Virus record (IMG/VR): IMGVR_UViG_3300043427_003988
Coordinates: 1-37,663 of that record
Reading direction: 5' to 3' (one strand)
DNA length: 37,663 nucleotides
Source: a virus
Below the pieces are notes generated by a model. It was not told where the DNA came from. It did not search any database and worked only from the letters and a program-made list of their open reading frames with translations. Positions 25,277-34,756 of this stretch are shown here, in pieces. How positions within the stretch are numbered: the first letter of the stretch is position 1; every line of letters starts with the position of its first letter. The position numbers and the translations under genes were made by a program.

Positions 25277-26706
25277 TGAAAACATTAATTCGCGCCTCGC
25301 AGCTTCATCCTGATATTTCTGGTCTTGTAAAGACATATGCGGATCCTATGTATCCTAATTATGATAATATTTATGCAACCTCTGGCATTGTTGCTATAGA
25401 AAGCGGTTCAGCTTTGGTTTTGACATTGCAAGATGGAAATCGTGGTATAGTAAACAATATAAATTCTAAAACTGGATCTATAAATATTACTGGCAGCACT
25501 GGAATAACTACATTTTTTCAAGGATCAACATTACATATAGCAACTAGTGATGAAAATAAAGTTAAAAGTTTAAATACTTTATCTGGAAACATAAATTTGA
25601 TTGGAAAGGGAACGGTTGATGTATGGCCGTTAAATTTTAACACTATTGCTGTAAGTGGATATACTATTACTGGAACTTCTGGAGTAAAAACATATATCCA
25701 AAATAACATTCTTAAAATCGAAAGTGATGCAGTTTATAGAATTAATTCTATGTCGGGCTTTCTTAATTTTGTTGGAAGGAACGGAGTTGAAATTTCAACT
25801 ACTGGTCAAACATTATATTTTGATGCGGGATCGGCTGCATTTTCTGGAGTTAATTCCCTTAATGGAATTAAAAATGGGCCAGTTTTATTAACAGCTGGTA
25901 AAGATATACAAATTCTTAACAATGACAGTCAAAAAAATATAACAATAAATTATATTGGTAGCGGATGGGGCGTAGACAATATTGCTACAGGTAATGTTTT
26001 TGATTCTTCTTTCATTGGGAATAATAACGTTATGACTGGAAATTCTAATGTTCTTATTAATGGTTCTAATAATTTATCTGAGAACAATAGAAGAATGTCG
26101 CTTATTAATAGCTCAAATAATATTGCACAAAATAATAAAGACTTGACCGTTATAAATACTTCTGGATCTTATTTCAATAACCTTCTTGGATCTACGGTTA
26201 TAAATGGCAGATTTGAGCCTGGCACATACAACCACCCATACGGGTTTGCTGTTGGTACGTCATCCATTAATACTTTTTATAATTCTATACACATGAAAGC
26301 TAAAATCAATGGATTTAATGTGCAAAATTTTATTCCTTTGAAAAAAATGCGCGTACCCAGAACAAATTATGAGGGTATATTTTTGCAAACTGGATCGGTA
26401 ATGGTTGGCCATATTGACTACGTAGCAGCTAGATACAATATTATGGATTTTTATGCAAGTTATGATATTGCATCTGATGGTATCTATGGTAGAAAATATT
26501 TTATCGCGCAGAGAGCTACAAACGTTCAAATCGAGGTAAAAGATCAAGCAGATTTATTTGGTGGAAATGATAATTATAATGTATTTCTAAGCGGAGCAAA
26601 TGATACAAATTTATATTTAGTAGCTAGTGGATATTCTGGACATGATGTAGTTTTTATGGCCAATTTGTATTATACTCAATTTAATCTATCCCTATCAGAT
26701 GAATAA
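25276..26706 (+). CDS. Fibre protein with beta repeats (476 aa)
   Basis: Elongated structural protein. Residues ~55-230 hold four tandem units of the pattern (V)-N-x-(I/L)-N-x-x-(S/T)G-x-(I/L)-N-(I/F)-x-G, each followed by GI/GV and an L-x-(I/F) strand, a repeat common in phage fibre shafts. Residues ~240-310 are an Asn/Gly-rich stretch (IGNNNVMTGNSNVLINGSNN) that looks like a beta-roll. The C-terminal ~165 residues appear globular, possibly a tip or attachment domain. It is coupled to the portal gene by TAATG and overlaps the next gene by 8 bases. A head-neck or tail fibre placed in the head operon is unusual. Confidence 0.7.
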   Translation: MKTLIRASQLHPDISGLVKTYADPMYPNYDNIYATSGIVAIESGSALVLTLQDGNRGIVNNINSKTGSINITGSTGITTFFQGSTLHIATSDENKVKSLNTLSGNINLIGKGTVDVWPLNFNTIAVSGYTITGTSGVKTYIQNNILKIESDAVYRINSMSGFLNFVGRNGVEISTTGQTLYFDAGSAAFSGVNSLNGIKNGPVLLTAGKDIQILNNDSQKNITINYIGSGWGVDNIATGNVFDSSFIGNNNVMTGNSNVLINGSNNLSENNRRMSLINSSNNIAQNNKDLTVINTSGSYFNNLLGSTVINGRFEPGTYNHPYGFAVGTSSINTFYNSIHMKAKINGFNVQNFIPLKKMRVPRTNYEGIFLQTGSVMVGHIDYVAARYNIMDFYASYDIASDGIYGRKYFIAQRATNVQIEVKDQADLFGGNDNYNVFLSGANDTNLYLVASGYSGHDVVFMANLYYTQFNLSLSDE

Positions 26707-29029
26707 CAGTAATATAAGAGTTTCAAAATCTGATGCTATACTTAATATCGCTCAATTATACTTAAGCGGTATTAATATAAGGTTAGATGATTGGAGAGAG
26801 ACGCTTTTACTAGATGAAAAGCCTATAGTTGTTCCTGGTAATAATCAATTTGTAGTTCTTCCTTCAGAAATAGGCCTTCAGCCTCCAAATTATTTTGCCT
26901 CATTTCCTTATACTGGAATAGCTCTTTATGAAGAATACAATGCTAGTAATTATTTAGCTACTGGATGGAATTGCAGTTTAAGGGTTCCTGGATCTTTAGG
27001 CTCTGCATTAAGCGGTGCTGTTTATGTTAGATCTCTAACCAGCCCTGATCAAAAAACAATCATAGCTCCGTTTTATATTAGCGGAGGTCAATACTATAAC
27101 TCAGGATTAATTTCAGAAACTAGAGTAAGTGGTGATCATATAATCGGCTGGGATATATATACCGGAATGAACAATGCGGAAGATTTATCTGTATCTTTAA
27201 TGGGCAGATACCATGATCTTTACGAAGGAAATATTAGTCAAGGCGTAATAATGTCAAGTGGAGATGCGGCTATTTCGTTTTTTTTAGAATATGGCGCTAT
27301 TACAGGAGAAGGAATATTAGAATATTATAGCTCTAATCAATTTGTTGCAACTAGGTGGGGAATTTATTCTATGACACCAGGTTCTGGCACGCTAAATATA
27401 GATCCTTTCATTCCAACAGTACCACTTACTGGTAGATTTTATTACAGAGATCCAAAAGATAATATAAAATATACAATATCTAATTTTTATTTGCCAACTG
27501 GAAGCATTGCTGAGTGGAGAACTTTCGATGATCCATTTTATATCCCTTTTAGAAGGATCGTTGGAATAGATATTTATAACGGATTATACAATTTAAAAAA
27601 TTTAAATATTGTTTTGGGTGGTAGATCAATATCATCAGCTAACTATTTTAAAAACGTTGTTACACAAACTATATTTGATTACTACTCTGGCACATTTGAA
27701 AGTGGATATTTTACACCATTTGCTGAAGGTTTACAAAATCAATTTGATACGTTTTCTGGTCAAATAACCGGTGAGTATATTACATTTTCTGGAGATGTAT
27801 ATGAGGCATATTCTGGTTTTAGCGGTACTGTAATAAATATACTATCTAGCTTTTCTGGCGGAGTTACTGGGGACTATAGTACTTTTACGGGCTATGTATT
27901 GAATGCTTTAGATAATTTTTCTGGATACATGACTGGAACGCTTGAAGCGTTTTCTGGATACATAACTGGAAATATAAGTGGATTCCAAAATCAAATAAAT
28001 ACATTTTCTGGTCAAATGACTGGAGATTTTTATTATTTATCTGGATTTTTAACTGGACTTGTTGAGGCTGGAAATTCTGGAATGACAAGTTTAAATAACT
28101 CATATGGAGCAGTTGATATCGATGGTGTTAGCGGAGTAGAAATAAGCAAAGACGGATATCCTTCGCAAATAATTACCGTAAAATATACAAGCGGAAATTT
28201 TAACACAATTGATTTTGCTACAAATTTAGATGCCAATATTCCTCATAAGGAAGGAAGACTGTATTATAGCGATGATACTAAAACATTTAACGCATATTTA
28301 GATATACCAGATGTCACTTTAAATATTGGCCAAGAAGAATATATAAGAATAGTAAACAAAACTAGCCAAACAATTTTTAATGGTACTCCTGTTTATATAT
28401 CTGGAGCACAAGGCAGCAGGCCAAAAGCATGGCCAGCTTTAGCTACAGACAGATATCATATTGAGCACCTTGTTGGTGTAGCTACTCATGATATAATAGA
28501 TAATAATGAGGGTTTAGTAACTACACGAGGAATATTAAATGGAATTAATACAAACTCTTTTAACGCTGGTGATATTTTGTTTTTAGGTGAAACTGGAGAT
28601 ATTGTAAATTCTTTACCAAATCCAGCAACATCGTCATACGTCAGAATTGGATATGTAATTACGTCACAAAATAATGGTAAAATTCTTGTAGATTTAGGAA
28701 ATCGTCATGAGCCATCAAATGTTACAATTAAAGATGTTACTGGTAATCCGTATTATTTTACAAAATCAGATATTGGAAAAATGATTTCTTTTAGCGGAAA
28801 TATTCCTACTCAAACTGGCATTTTACAAACCGGTCTTGGTTTTGAGCCTGGGGACTATATTTCTATGATGAATTTTGGAACGGGCGAGTTGTATATTTCT
28901 TCTGGCAATGGGTGTAGGATCGTATCGCGCGATAGCGCATTCAAAGCCATTGGTCAATATTCTGTAATGGAAGCTATTTGTAAAAGTCCAAATTTTTGGA
29001 TTGTTTACGGTGATGTAACTAACGAATAA
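26699..29029 (+). CDS. Fibre protein, family C, with FSG shaft (776 aa)
   Basis: Residues ~1-175 and ~176-322 are two copies of one module, each ending in a strand pair (LSGAVYVRS / LTGRFYYRD) and a GWDIYTGMNN or GIDIYNGLYN motif. The minus-strand 1044-residue protein has the same modules at its two ends. Residues ~350-462 form a shaft of ~11-residue units such as FSGQITGEYIT. From ~530 on, the sequence matches a domain often seen in phage structural proteins (GQEEYIRIVNKT ... NGTPVYISGAQGSRP ... GVATHDI ... AGDILFLG). Start overlaps the previous stop by 8 bases; the next gene follows by 1 base. Confidence 0.75.
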   Translation: MNNSNIRVSKSDAILNIAQLYLSGINIRLDDWRETLLLDEKPIVVPGNNQFVVLPSEIGLQPPNYFASFPYTGIALYEEYNASNYLATGWNCSLRVPGSLGSALSGAVYVRSLTSPDQKTIIAPFYISGGQYYNSGLISETRVSGDHIIGWDIYTGMNNAEDLSVSLMGRYHDLYEGNISQGVIMSSGDAAISFFLEYGAITGEGILEYYSSNQFVATRWGIYSMTPGSGTLNIDPFIPTVPLTGRFYYRDPKDNIKYTISNFYLPTGSIAEWRTFDDPFYIPFRRIVGIDIYNGLYNLKNLNIVLGGRSISSANYFKNVVTQTIFDYYSGTFESGYFTPFAEGLQNQFDTFSGQITGEYITFSGDVYEAYSGFSGTVINILSSFSGGVTGDYSTFTGYVLNALDNFSGYMTGTLEAFSGYITGNISGFQNQINTFSGQMTGDFYYLSGFLTGLVEAGNSGMTSLNNSYGAVDIDGVSGVEISKDGYPSQIITVKYTSGNFNTIDFATNLDANIPHKEGRLYYSDDTKTFNAYLDIPDVTLNIGQEEYIRIVNKTSQTIFNGTPVYISGAQGSRPKAWPALATDRYHIEHLVGVATHDIIDNNEGLVTTRGILNGINTNSFNAGDILFLGETGDIVNSLPNPATSSYVRIGYVITSQNNGKILVDLGNRHEPSNVTIKDVTGNPYYFTKSDIGKMISFSGNIPTQTGILQTGLGFEPGDYISMMNFGTGELYISSGNGCRIVSRDSAFKAIGQYSVMEAICKSPNFWIVYGDVTNE

Positions 29030-29030
29030 A

Positions 29031-32000
29031 ATGTTATTAAAAGGAATAGTAGCGGTTGCTGGTAGATTAAAAAATTTATTTATAAATTATTATTCTTCTA
29101 TGGTATTGCTTTTGCGGGGCAATGGGCTTGCTGGATTCAGTGATTTAAGAAATTTTTCTGACACCTCATCATACGCTTTACCACTAACAGCAAATGGTAC
29201 TGTTAGGTTTTCATCCAATGTTAAAAAGTTTGGAAATGCAAGCATGTATTTTGATAGAGAAACAAATTGCAGAATTACTACTCCAGATAATGTTGTTTTA
29301 AATTTAAATAATACAAATTGGGCTATAGAAGCGTGGATATATCCATTTGGTAATTATAGTACTGTTAGTACTATTATTTCGAAAAGAAATAGTAATACAT
29401 CTTCATGTGATTGGCAATTATATTTAAATATAACAAATGGAGTATTATCTTTTTATAATGGCACCGTATATAATTCAACCACAACACCGCAGGCTTTTGC
29501 TTGGAGTCATGTAGCAGCAATTAGAGTGGGATCTGTAATAAAGTTATTTTTAAATGGCGTTGAAGTTCATTCGTTTATTGCCAATGCTAATGCTGGCAGT
29601 TGGACAACATCAATTGGTGGATTGACTAACGATACAGAAAAATTTCTAGGATATATTGATTCGATTAGAGTGACAAAAGGTGTTCCTAGATATTTTAATT
29701 TGAATTTTGTTCCCCCTACAGAGGAAATGTCTAGCTCTAACGATTCATATTTTGGCAATGTTTCCCTACTTCTCAACATGAACGGAACAAATGGGTCAAC
29801 ATCTTTTATCGATTCTTCAAATAATAATTTGACAATTACTACAAATGGAAATGCACAAATATCTAACGCTGTTACGTTACCAAACAGAAATCAGGCTGCG
29901 TATTTTGATGGAAATGGCGATTTTTTATCTTTAGCAGATAATGCGGTGTTTAATTTGAGTGGTATACCATTCACCATTGAAGCGTGGATTTATCCAACCG
30001 CAATTTCTTCAACAGATCAGACTATATTTTCAAAAGATCAGTATGGTGTTAATTTATCTTGGTTATTACTATTTAATAATGCTAGATTTAAATTCATGAC
30101 AAGTAATGCTAACACGGTTTGGGATGTGCCAGCATCTGTTCAGGTTAATACTTGGCAGCATGTGGCATTAGCTTACAACGGTAGTATTTTAACTTTATTT
30201 TTAAATGGCATTGCATTGGCAAGCACAACAATAACAGTAACAAATGCCAGCTCTTCGATTGCTGTTGGATGTGCAAGCCCAAATAGTCCAAACGCATTTT
30301 TCCAAGGATATATCGATGATCTTAGAATAACAAGGGGATATTCTAGATATGGTTTAACTTTTATACCGCCAGCTGCAGAATTTCCAAATAATTCTTCTGA
30401 TCAGTATTGGAACAATGTCGAATTATTACTAAATATGAATAGTAATTTTTCCGATTCATCTTCAAGCCCAAAAACAGTAACAACTGGGGGATCTCCACAA
30501 ATATCTACATCTATAAAAAAATATGGTGCCGGATCAGCGAACTTTAGTTCTGGGTATGTAAACATTCCAACAACAACAGCTCTTGGTTTTGGATCTGCAG
30601 ATTTTACAATAGAAATGTGGGTTTTTAAAAGTTCCTCAATAACAGATTGGAATACGGTATTTGAGATTGGAACTGGGTCAAATGCTTATCAAAATGGTTT
30701 GATGATTAGACTGCAGGCTACAAATAATGATCCGCTTTATATAGCAGGTACTAATTACGGATGGAATCCTGCAGCTAATTTTCCATTAAATCAATGGAAT
30801 CATCTTGCCTTAGTTAGGGTTGGTAACAAATTTGATATTTATATAAATGGAAATTCTGTATTTTCAACCATAAATACTGCAAATCTGGGAAGCTCAGCAG
30901 CTGGTTTTTTTGGGGCATCCATTCATTCTGGCGGAGGACAACTTCTTGGTGGATATATTGATGACGTAAGAATAACAAAGGGCGTTGCAAGATATAGTGG
31001 AAATTTTGCAGTTCCGCAATCTAGATTTGAAAATGATTCCGCTAATGTTTCTTTACTAATTAATTCTAGTATTTCTGATAGCGCAGTGAATTTTCTCAAA
31101 GATTCATCTCTTGCACTCACTGAATTCACGATAGTTGGAAGCCCACAGGCCACAAATGCACAAACAAGAAATGGTAATAATACATTATTTTTTAATGGCT
31201 CAACATCTCTATCTACAACAAATAATAATTTAATACTTGGTTCTGATGATTATGTATTAGAAGCATGGATATATCCAACAACAAATACTGTTGCGTGTAT
31301 TTTTAACCAAGGAAACTCTGACGCTACTGGCGCTTTTTGTTTTTATCGCGGAAGCAACCAAAAGCTTGGATTTTATGCTAATGCTGGAACAAGAATGAGC
31401 GAAAGTTCAGGAATAACAAATGTTCCACAAAACCAATGGACACACGTTGCTCTTGTAAAAAATCAATATCGTTATTCAATATTTATTAATGGAGTTTTGG
31501 ATCAAACAATTGACGGTACTGTATATTCACATACTCAAGCAGTATTTAAAATAGGAAATGGATATGGCGGTATAGGATTTTTTAATGGCTACATGGATGA
31601 TATAAAAGTAACAAGAGGTACTACTCCTATTATAAATTTGTTAGGGCTTCCCCTGCCGCAAAAAGAAGCCGCAAAATCTCCAGAGCCAAAAATATTAAAA
31701 GGTATTCCAACCAATGGTTTAATACTTTATTTGGGAGAAGAATCTTATAAAAATTTTGGGACTCAATGGCAAGATCTTTCGGAAAATGGCTATAATCATT
31801 ATTTAACATCCACAAATTTTAGAAATTCAAGTAACGTAACTGCTGTAAATTTAACATCAAATGAACGAAGATTAAGGCCTGACGCAAATAATACGTTTAC
31901 TTATGGGCCAAATTATACAGTAATTGTATGGGCAAAATTATTACCTGATGGTAAAGTCGGTGACTGGAGAACTCTTTTAAGATCTTCCCCAAATGATCAT

Positions 32001-34424
32001 GGAATAATAGTGCAAAATAATTCTAATATTGTTGGATATTATGATAATAATACAAATAGTTTTAATAGTTATGGCTTAAACTTAGGAACATTAGGATTAG
32101 AGAATTGTTGGGCCATGTACACTCTTGTTGGCCAAAATGGCGCAACATCAAAATTGTTTATTAATGATGGGTCAATAACCGGAAATACATTAAATTTTAA
32201 TTTGGTTGGAAATGCGCATCTTGAGCTAGGAAACCATGCTGGTGTACAACCATTTGGAGATGTTGGCCATTTTATGGTATATGACAGAGCATTTTCACAA
32301 GAAGAAATTGCACAAATTTTTAATACTTTAAGGCTTAGATTTGGAGCCCCATCAAATAATGATGGTCTTGTTTTACATCTAGATGCTTCGAACCCAAAAT
32401 CATATTCTGGTGGTACAATTTGGAAAGATTTATCAGAAACGATGGGGGATATAAATGTTCAGAATAGGTCTAATAATTGGACTTTTAGAAATGATCCAGA
32501 TACTGGATTAATGTGTTTATATAATGAATCAAACAGTGTTTATTATGGCGCTGGAATTAATATTCCGCTAAAAGGATTTAATAAAATAGAAGGAGCGTTA
32601 GAAATGTGGTTGAAGCCAACAGATCTTTCGGACGGTGGCGCCCATGGCTGGTTTGTTAATGCAGATGGGGCTAATTTTACAAACACAGAGAATTGGTTTT
32701 GGGTTGGGATGTGGGATAATGGTAATACTTTTTACTTGAGACAAGGAAGAACACCAAATACGTGTTGTGATCAAGATTTTGCTATAGGATCATTGCGTAA
32801 AACCCATTACCCATTAAATAAATGGGTACATATGTGCGTAACATGGGATATTGGCAATGCAAGAGCATATTTATATAAAAACGGAGTACAGATAGGATCT
32901 AAAATAAATCTTAGCACTGCTAATATACAAGACATATTTCCATCAGAAATTGGTCAAATGTTTAATAGTCATGGTCGCTCAGATAATGCGCAATTCAAAG
33001 GTTATTGTAATATTTATAAAATATATAACAGAGAGCTCAGCGCAGCACAGGTTTTAAGCAATTACAACGCTACAAGTTCAAGATTTGCATTTACAAACAA
33101 TGTAGTTTTCACAGTTGATGCGTCAAATCCTGCTTCATATCCTGGTACAACAGTTGCAAACCAGTGGTACGATTTGAGTGGAAATGGTGGAGAGTTCGCA
33201 TTAACAAACACTCCAATATTTACAAGCCAAGATGGTGGAAATATAATTTTTGATGGCACAAATGATTATGTAAATTTAGATTACAATCCATTTACCAGCT
33301 CCATGCCAAACTTTTCAATATCTGTTTGGTTTTATAAAACTAAAGATGGAACTTTATTGAGTAACCATCTTGGTTCAGTATCTTGGGAATCTGTTTGGGC
33401 AAGAACTAATGAATTTGTTGTAAATCCTGCGAATAACTCAACAAATAGAAAACAATTATTATTTAGTACGCCGTTGAATCAGTGGAATAATCTTGTTTTT
33501 ATTCATAGCCTTGCTGGTAATGTTATGAGAGTTTTTCTAAATGGAGTAGAAATAGCCACTTTAAATGACTCAGCTACTCCATGGAATACAACAGTTTTTC
33601 CATCAATAGGTGCTACCAAAACGAATACTGGAACTACAGATCAGCTTGGTGGTAGAATTGCGTCTGTTACGGTTTATAATAAAGTTTTAACTTCAAGCGA
33701 AATCTTAGCAAATTACAACAAAGAATTGCCAAAAATTCAAGAACAAGAAAGCATAAATAGAACTAATCTGGAATTATATTTAAATCTTAATCACAAGTCA
33801 TCGCCTTGGAACATAAATCTTTGGAATGATTTGAGTGGAAAGGGTAGGAATGTGACCCTGCTTAACACAATGGGCTTTGGAACAGACGCTGCATATGAAG
33901 GAACGCCAGTGCAAAAAGTTAAAAGCGTTGGGGCAAGATATGCATATTTTAATGGGACCTCCAACTATGGAACTCTTTCAAATGTTGATTATAACCAATT
34001 AACACTTTTAATGTGGGTAAGGAGAGCTAGAACAACAACATCTACGACTGTTGACAGATTATTTATGAGTGTTAATACTGGCGGTTGGGGCTTTTATTTT
34101 GTTAATAATTTTCTTACACTTGGTAAAGTAGGTACAGGCTCTACATCTTCAGCCTCACAAATACTCGATACAAACTGGAAGCTTCTTGCTGTATCGCATA
34201 CCGGAACAGAAACAAAATTTTATATCAATGGGGTTTTAGATGTTACGCGATCATATTCAGCTACTTTTGCAAGCAGTAGTGGAAATTATAGTATTGGAAG
34301 CCGGAGCGCCGGTGAATATTTTCAAGGAAGTATCTCATCAGCCGCGCTATATAGTAGAGTTTTAACAGATGCTGAGATATTGACATATTTTAATAATACC
34401 AAATCGATCTTTGGAATAAGTTAA
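29031..34424 (+). CDS. Giant appendage protein with eight LamG-like domains (1797 aa)
   Basis: Eight concanavalin/LamG-type jelly-roll domains in tandem, probably carbohydrate-binding. Type I domains at about residues 24-232, 243-450, 462-666 and 672-876 begin with LLLN or similar, contain IEAWIYP and W-x-H-(V/L)AL, and end DD(I/L/V)-(R/K)-(I/V)T(K/R)G. Type II domains at about 892-1105, 1109-1350, 1357-1568 and 1577-1797 begin with L-x-LDASNP or a variant, carry W-x-DLSGNG-like strands, and end in an EI-x-x-YN motif. Two Cys near 1240 (CC) are local. The protein has no signal peptide. Likely binds a host surface glycan; the glycan cannot be told from sequence. Confidence 0.85.
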   Translation: MLLKGIVAVAGRLKNLFINYYSSMVLLLRGNGLAGFSDLRNFSDTSSYALPLTANGTVRFSSNVKKFGNASMYFDRETNCRITTPDNVVLNLNNTNWAIEAWIYPFGNYSTVSTIISKRNSNTSSCDWQLYLNITNGVLSFYNGTVYNSTTTPQAFAWSHVAAIRVGSVIKLFLNGVEVHSFIANANAGSWTTSIGGLTNDTEKFLGYIDSIRVTKGVPRYFNLNFVPPTEEMSSSNDSYFGNVSLLLNMNGTNGSTSFIDSSNNNLTITTNGNAQISNAVTLPNRNQAAYFDGNGDFLSLADNAVFNLSGIPFTIEAWIYPTAISSTDQTIFSKDQYGVNLSWLLLFNNARFKFMTSNANTVWDVPASVQVNTWQHVALAYNGSILTLFLNGIALASTTITVTNASSSIAVGCASPNSPNAFFQGYIDDLRITRGYSRYGLTFIPPAAEFPNNSSDQYWNNVELLLNMNSNFSDSSSSPKTVTTGGSPQISTSIKKYGAGSANFSSGYVNIPTTTALGFGSADFTIEMWVFKSSSITDWNTVFEIGTGSNAYQNGLMIRLQATNNDPLYIAGTNYGWNPAANFPLNQWNHLALVRVGNKFDIYINGNSVFSTINTANLGSSAAGFFGASIHSGGGQLLGGYIDDVRITKGVARYSGNFAVPQSRFENDSANVSLLINSSISDSAVNFLKDSSLALTEFTIVGSPQATNAQTRNGNNTLFFNGSTSLSTTNNNLILGSDDYVLEAWIYPTTNTVACIFNQGNSDATGAFCFYRGSNQKLGFYANAGTRMSESSGITNVPQNQWTHVALVKNQYRYSIFINGVLDQTIDGTVYSHTQAVFKIGNGYGGIGFFNGYMDDIKVTRGTTPIINLLGLPLPQKEAAKSPEPKILKGIPTNGLILYLGEESYKNFGTQWQDLSENGYNHYLTSTNFRNSSNVTAVNLTSNERRLRPDANNTFTYGPNYTVIVWAKLLPDGKVGDWRTLLRSSPNDHGIIVQNNSNIVGYYDNNTNSFNSYGLNLGTLGLENCWAMYTLVGQNGATSKLFINDGSITGNTLNFNLVGNAHLELGNHAGVQPFGDVGHFMVYDRAFSQEEIAQIFNTLRLRFGAPSNNDGLVLHLDASNPKSYSGGTIWKDLSETMGDINVQNRSNNWTFRNDPDTGLMCLYNESNSVYYGAGINIPLKGFNKIEGALEMWLKPTDLSDGGAHGWFVNADGANFTNTENWFWVGMWDNGNTFYLRQGRTPNTCCDQDFAIGSLRKTHYPLNKWVHMCVTWDIGNARAYLYKNGVQIGSKINLSTANIQDIFPSEIGQMFNSHGRSDNAQFKGYCNIYKIYNRELSAAQVLSNYNATSSRFAFTNNVVFTVDASNPASYPGTTVANQWYDLSGNGGEFALTNTPIFTSQDGGNIIFDGTNDYVNLDYNPFTSSMPNFSISVWFYKTKDGTLLSNHLGSVSWESVWARTNEFVVNPANNSTNRKQLLFSTPLNQWNNLVFIHSLAGNVMRVFLNGVEIATLNDSATPWNTTVFPSIGATKTNTGTTDQLGGRIASVTVYNKVLTSSEILANYNKELPKIQEQESINRTNLELYLNLNHKSSPWNINLWNDLSGKGRNVTLLNTMGFGTDAAYEGTPVQKVKSVGARYAYFNGTSNYGTLSNVDYNQLTLLMWVRRARTTTSTTVDRLFMSVNTGGWGFYFVNNFLTLGKVGTGSTSSASQILDTNWKLLAVSHTGTETKFYINGVLDVTRSYSATFASSSGNYSIGSRSAGEYFQGSISSAALYSRVLTDAEILTYFNNTKSIFGIS

Positions 34425-34432
34425 TTATTAGG

Positions 34433-34445
34433 TGTAATAAATAAA
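34433..34445 (+). promoter_or_regulatory. TGTAATA box before the head genes
   Basis: TGTAATAAATAAA in the 28-base gap after the LamG protein, 7 bases before the ATG at 34453. It is nearly identical to the box before the portal gene. Confidence 0.4.
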
Positions 34446-34452
34446 TAATATT

Positions 34453-34755
34453 ATGAGCGACTTATATTTTAAGACTTCAATTTTGCTTGATGGCAAAACT
34501 GCTCCGTTTACTGGAGAGTGGGTTCCAGTTGGTAGAGGTAGAGATAATTTGTTTACATTTTACACTAATGGAGCTGGCGGTATTGATTTAGAATACAGAA
34601 GCCCATTCTTTGATGAGGGGATACAATTTCATTCTATAGCAATGACTAGCTCTGGATACGCTGACCCTACATACTCTACATCGCCAATGAGCGAAATTAG
34701 AGCTATTTGCACTGGCAATGGGCAATTTTGGGCAGCAGTAACAACTCAAAACTAA
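34453..34755 (+). CDS. Small structural protein of unknown function (100 aa)
   Basis: A compact, probably beta-rich protein (SILLDGKTAPFTGEWVPVGRG ... DLEYRSPF) with a Gly/Ser-rich middle and no export signal. It follows a promoter-like box and lies 1 base before the protease/scaffold gene, so it belongs to the head module. I do not recognise the family. The GEWVPVGRG...F-x-FYTNG pattern suggests a small sandwich domain that could decorate the capsid or plug the connector; this is a guess from context. Confidence 0.6.
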   Translation: MSDLYFKTSILLDGKTAPFTGEWVPVGRGRDNLFTFYTNGAGGIDLEYRSPFFDEGIQFHSIAMTSSGYADPTYSTSPMSEIRAICTGNGQFWAAVTTQN

Positions 34756-34756
34756 A

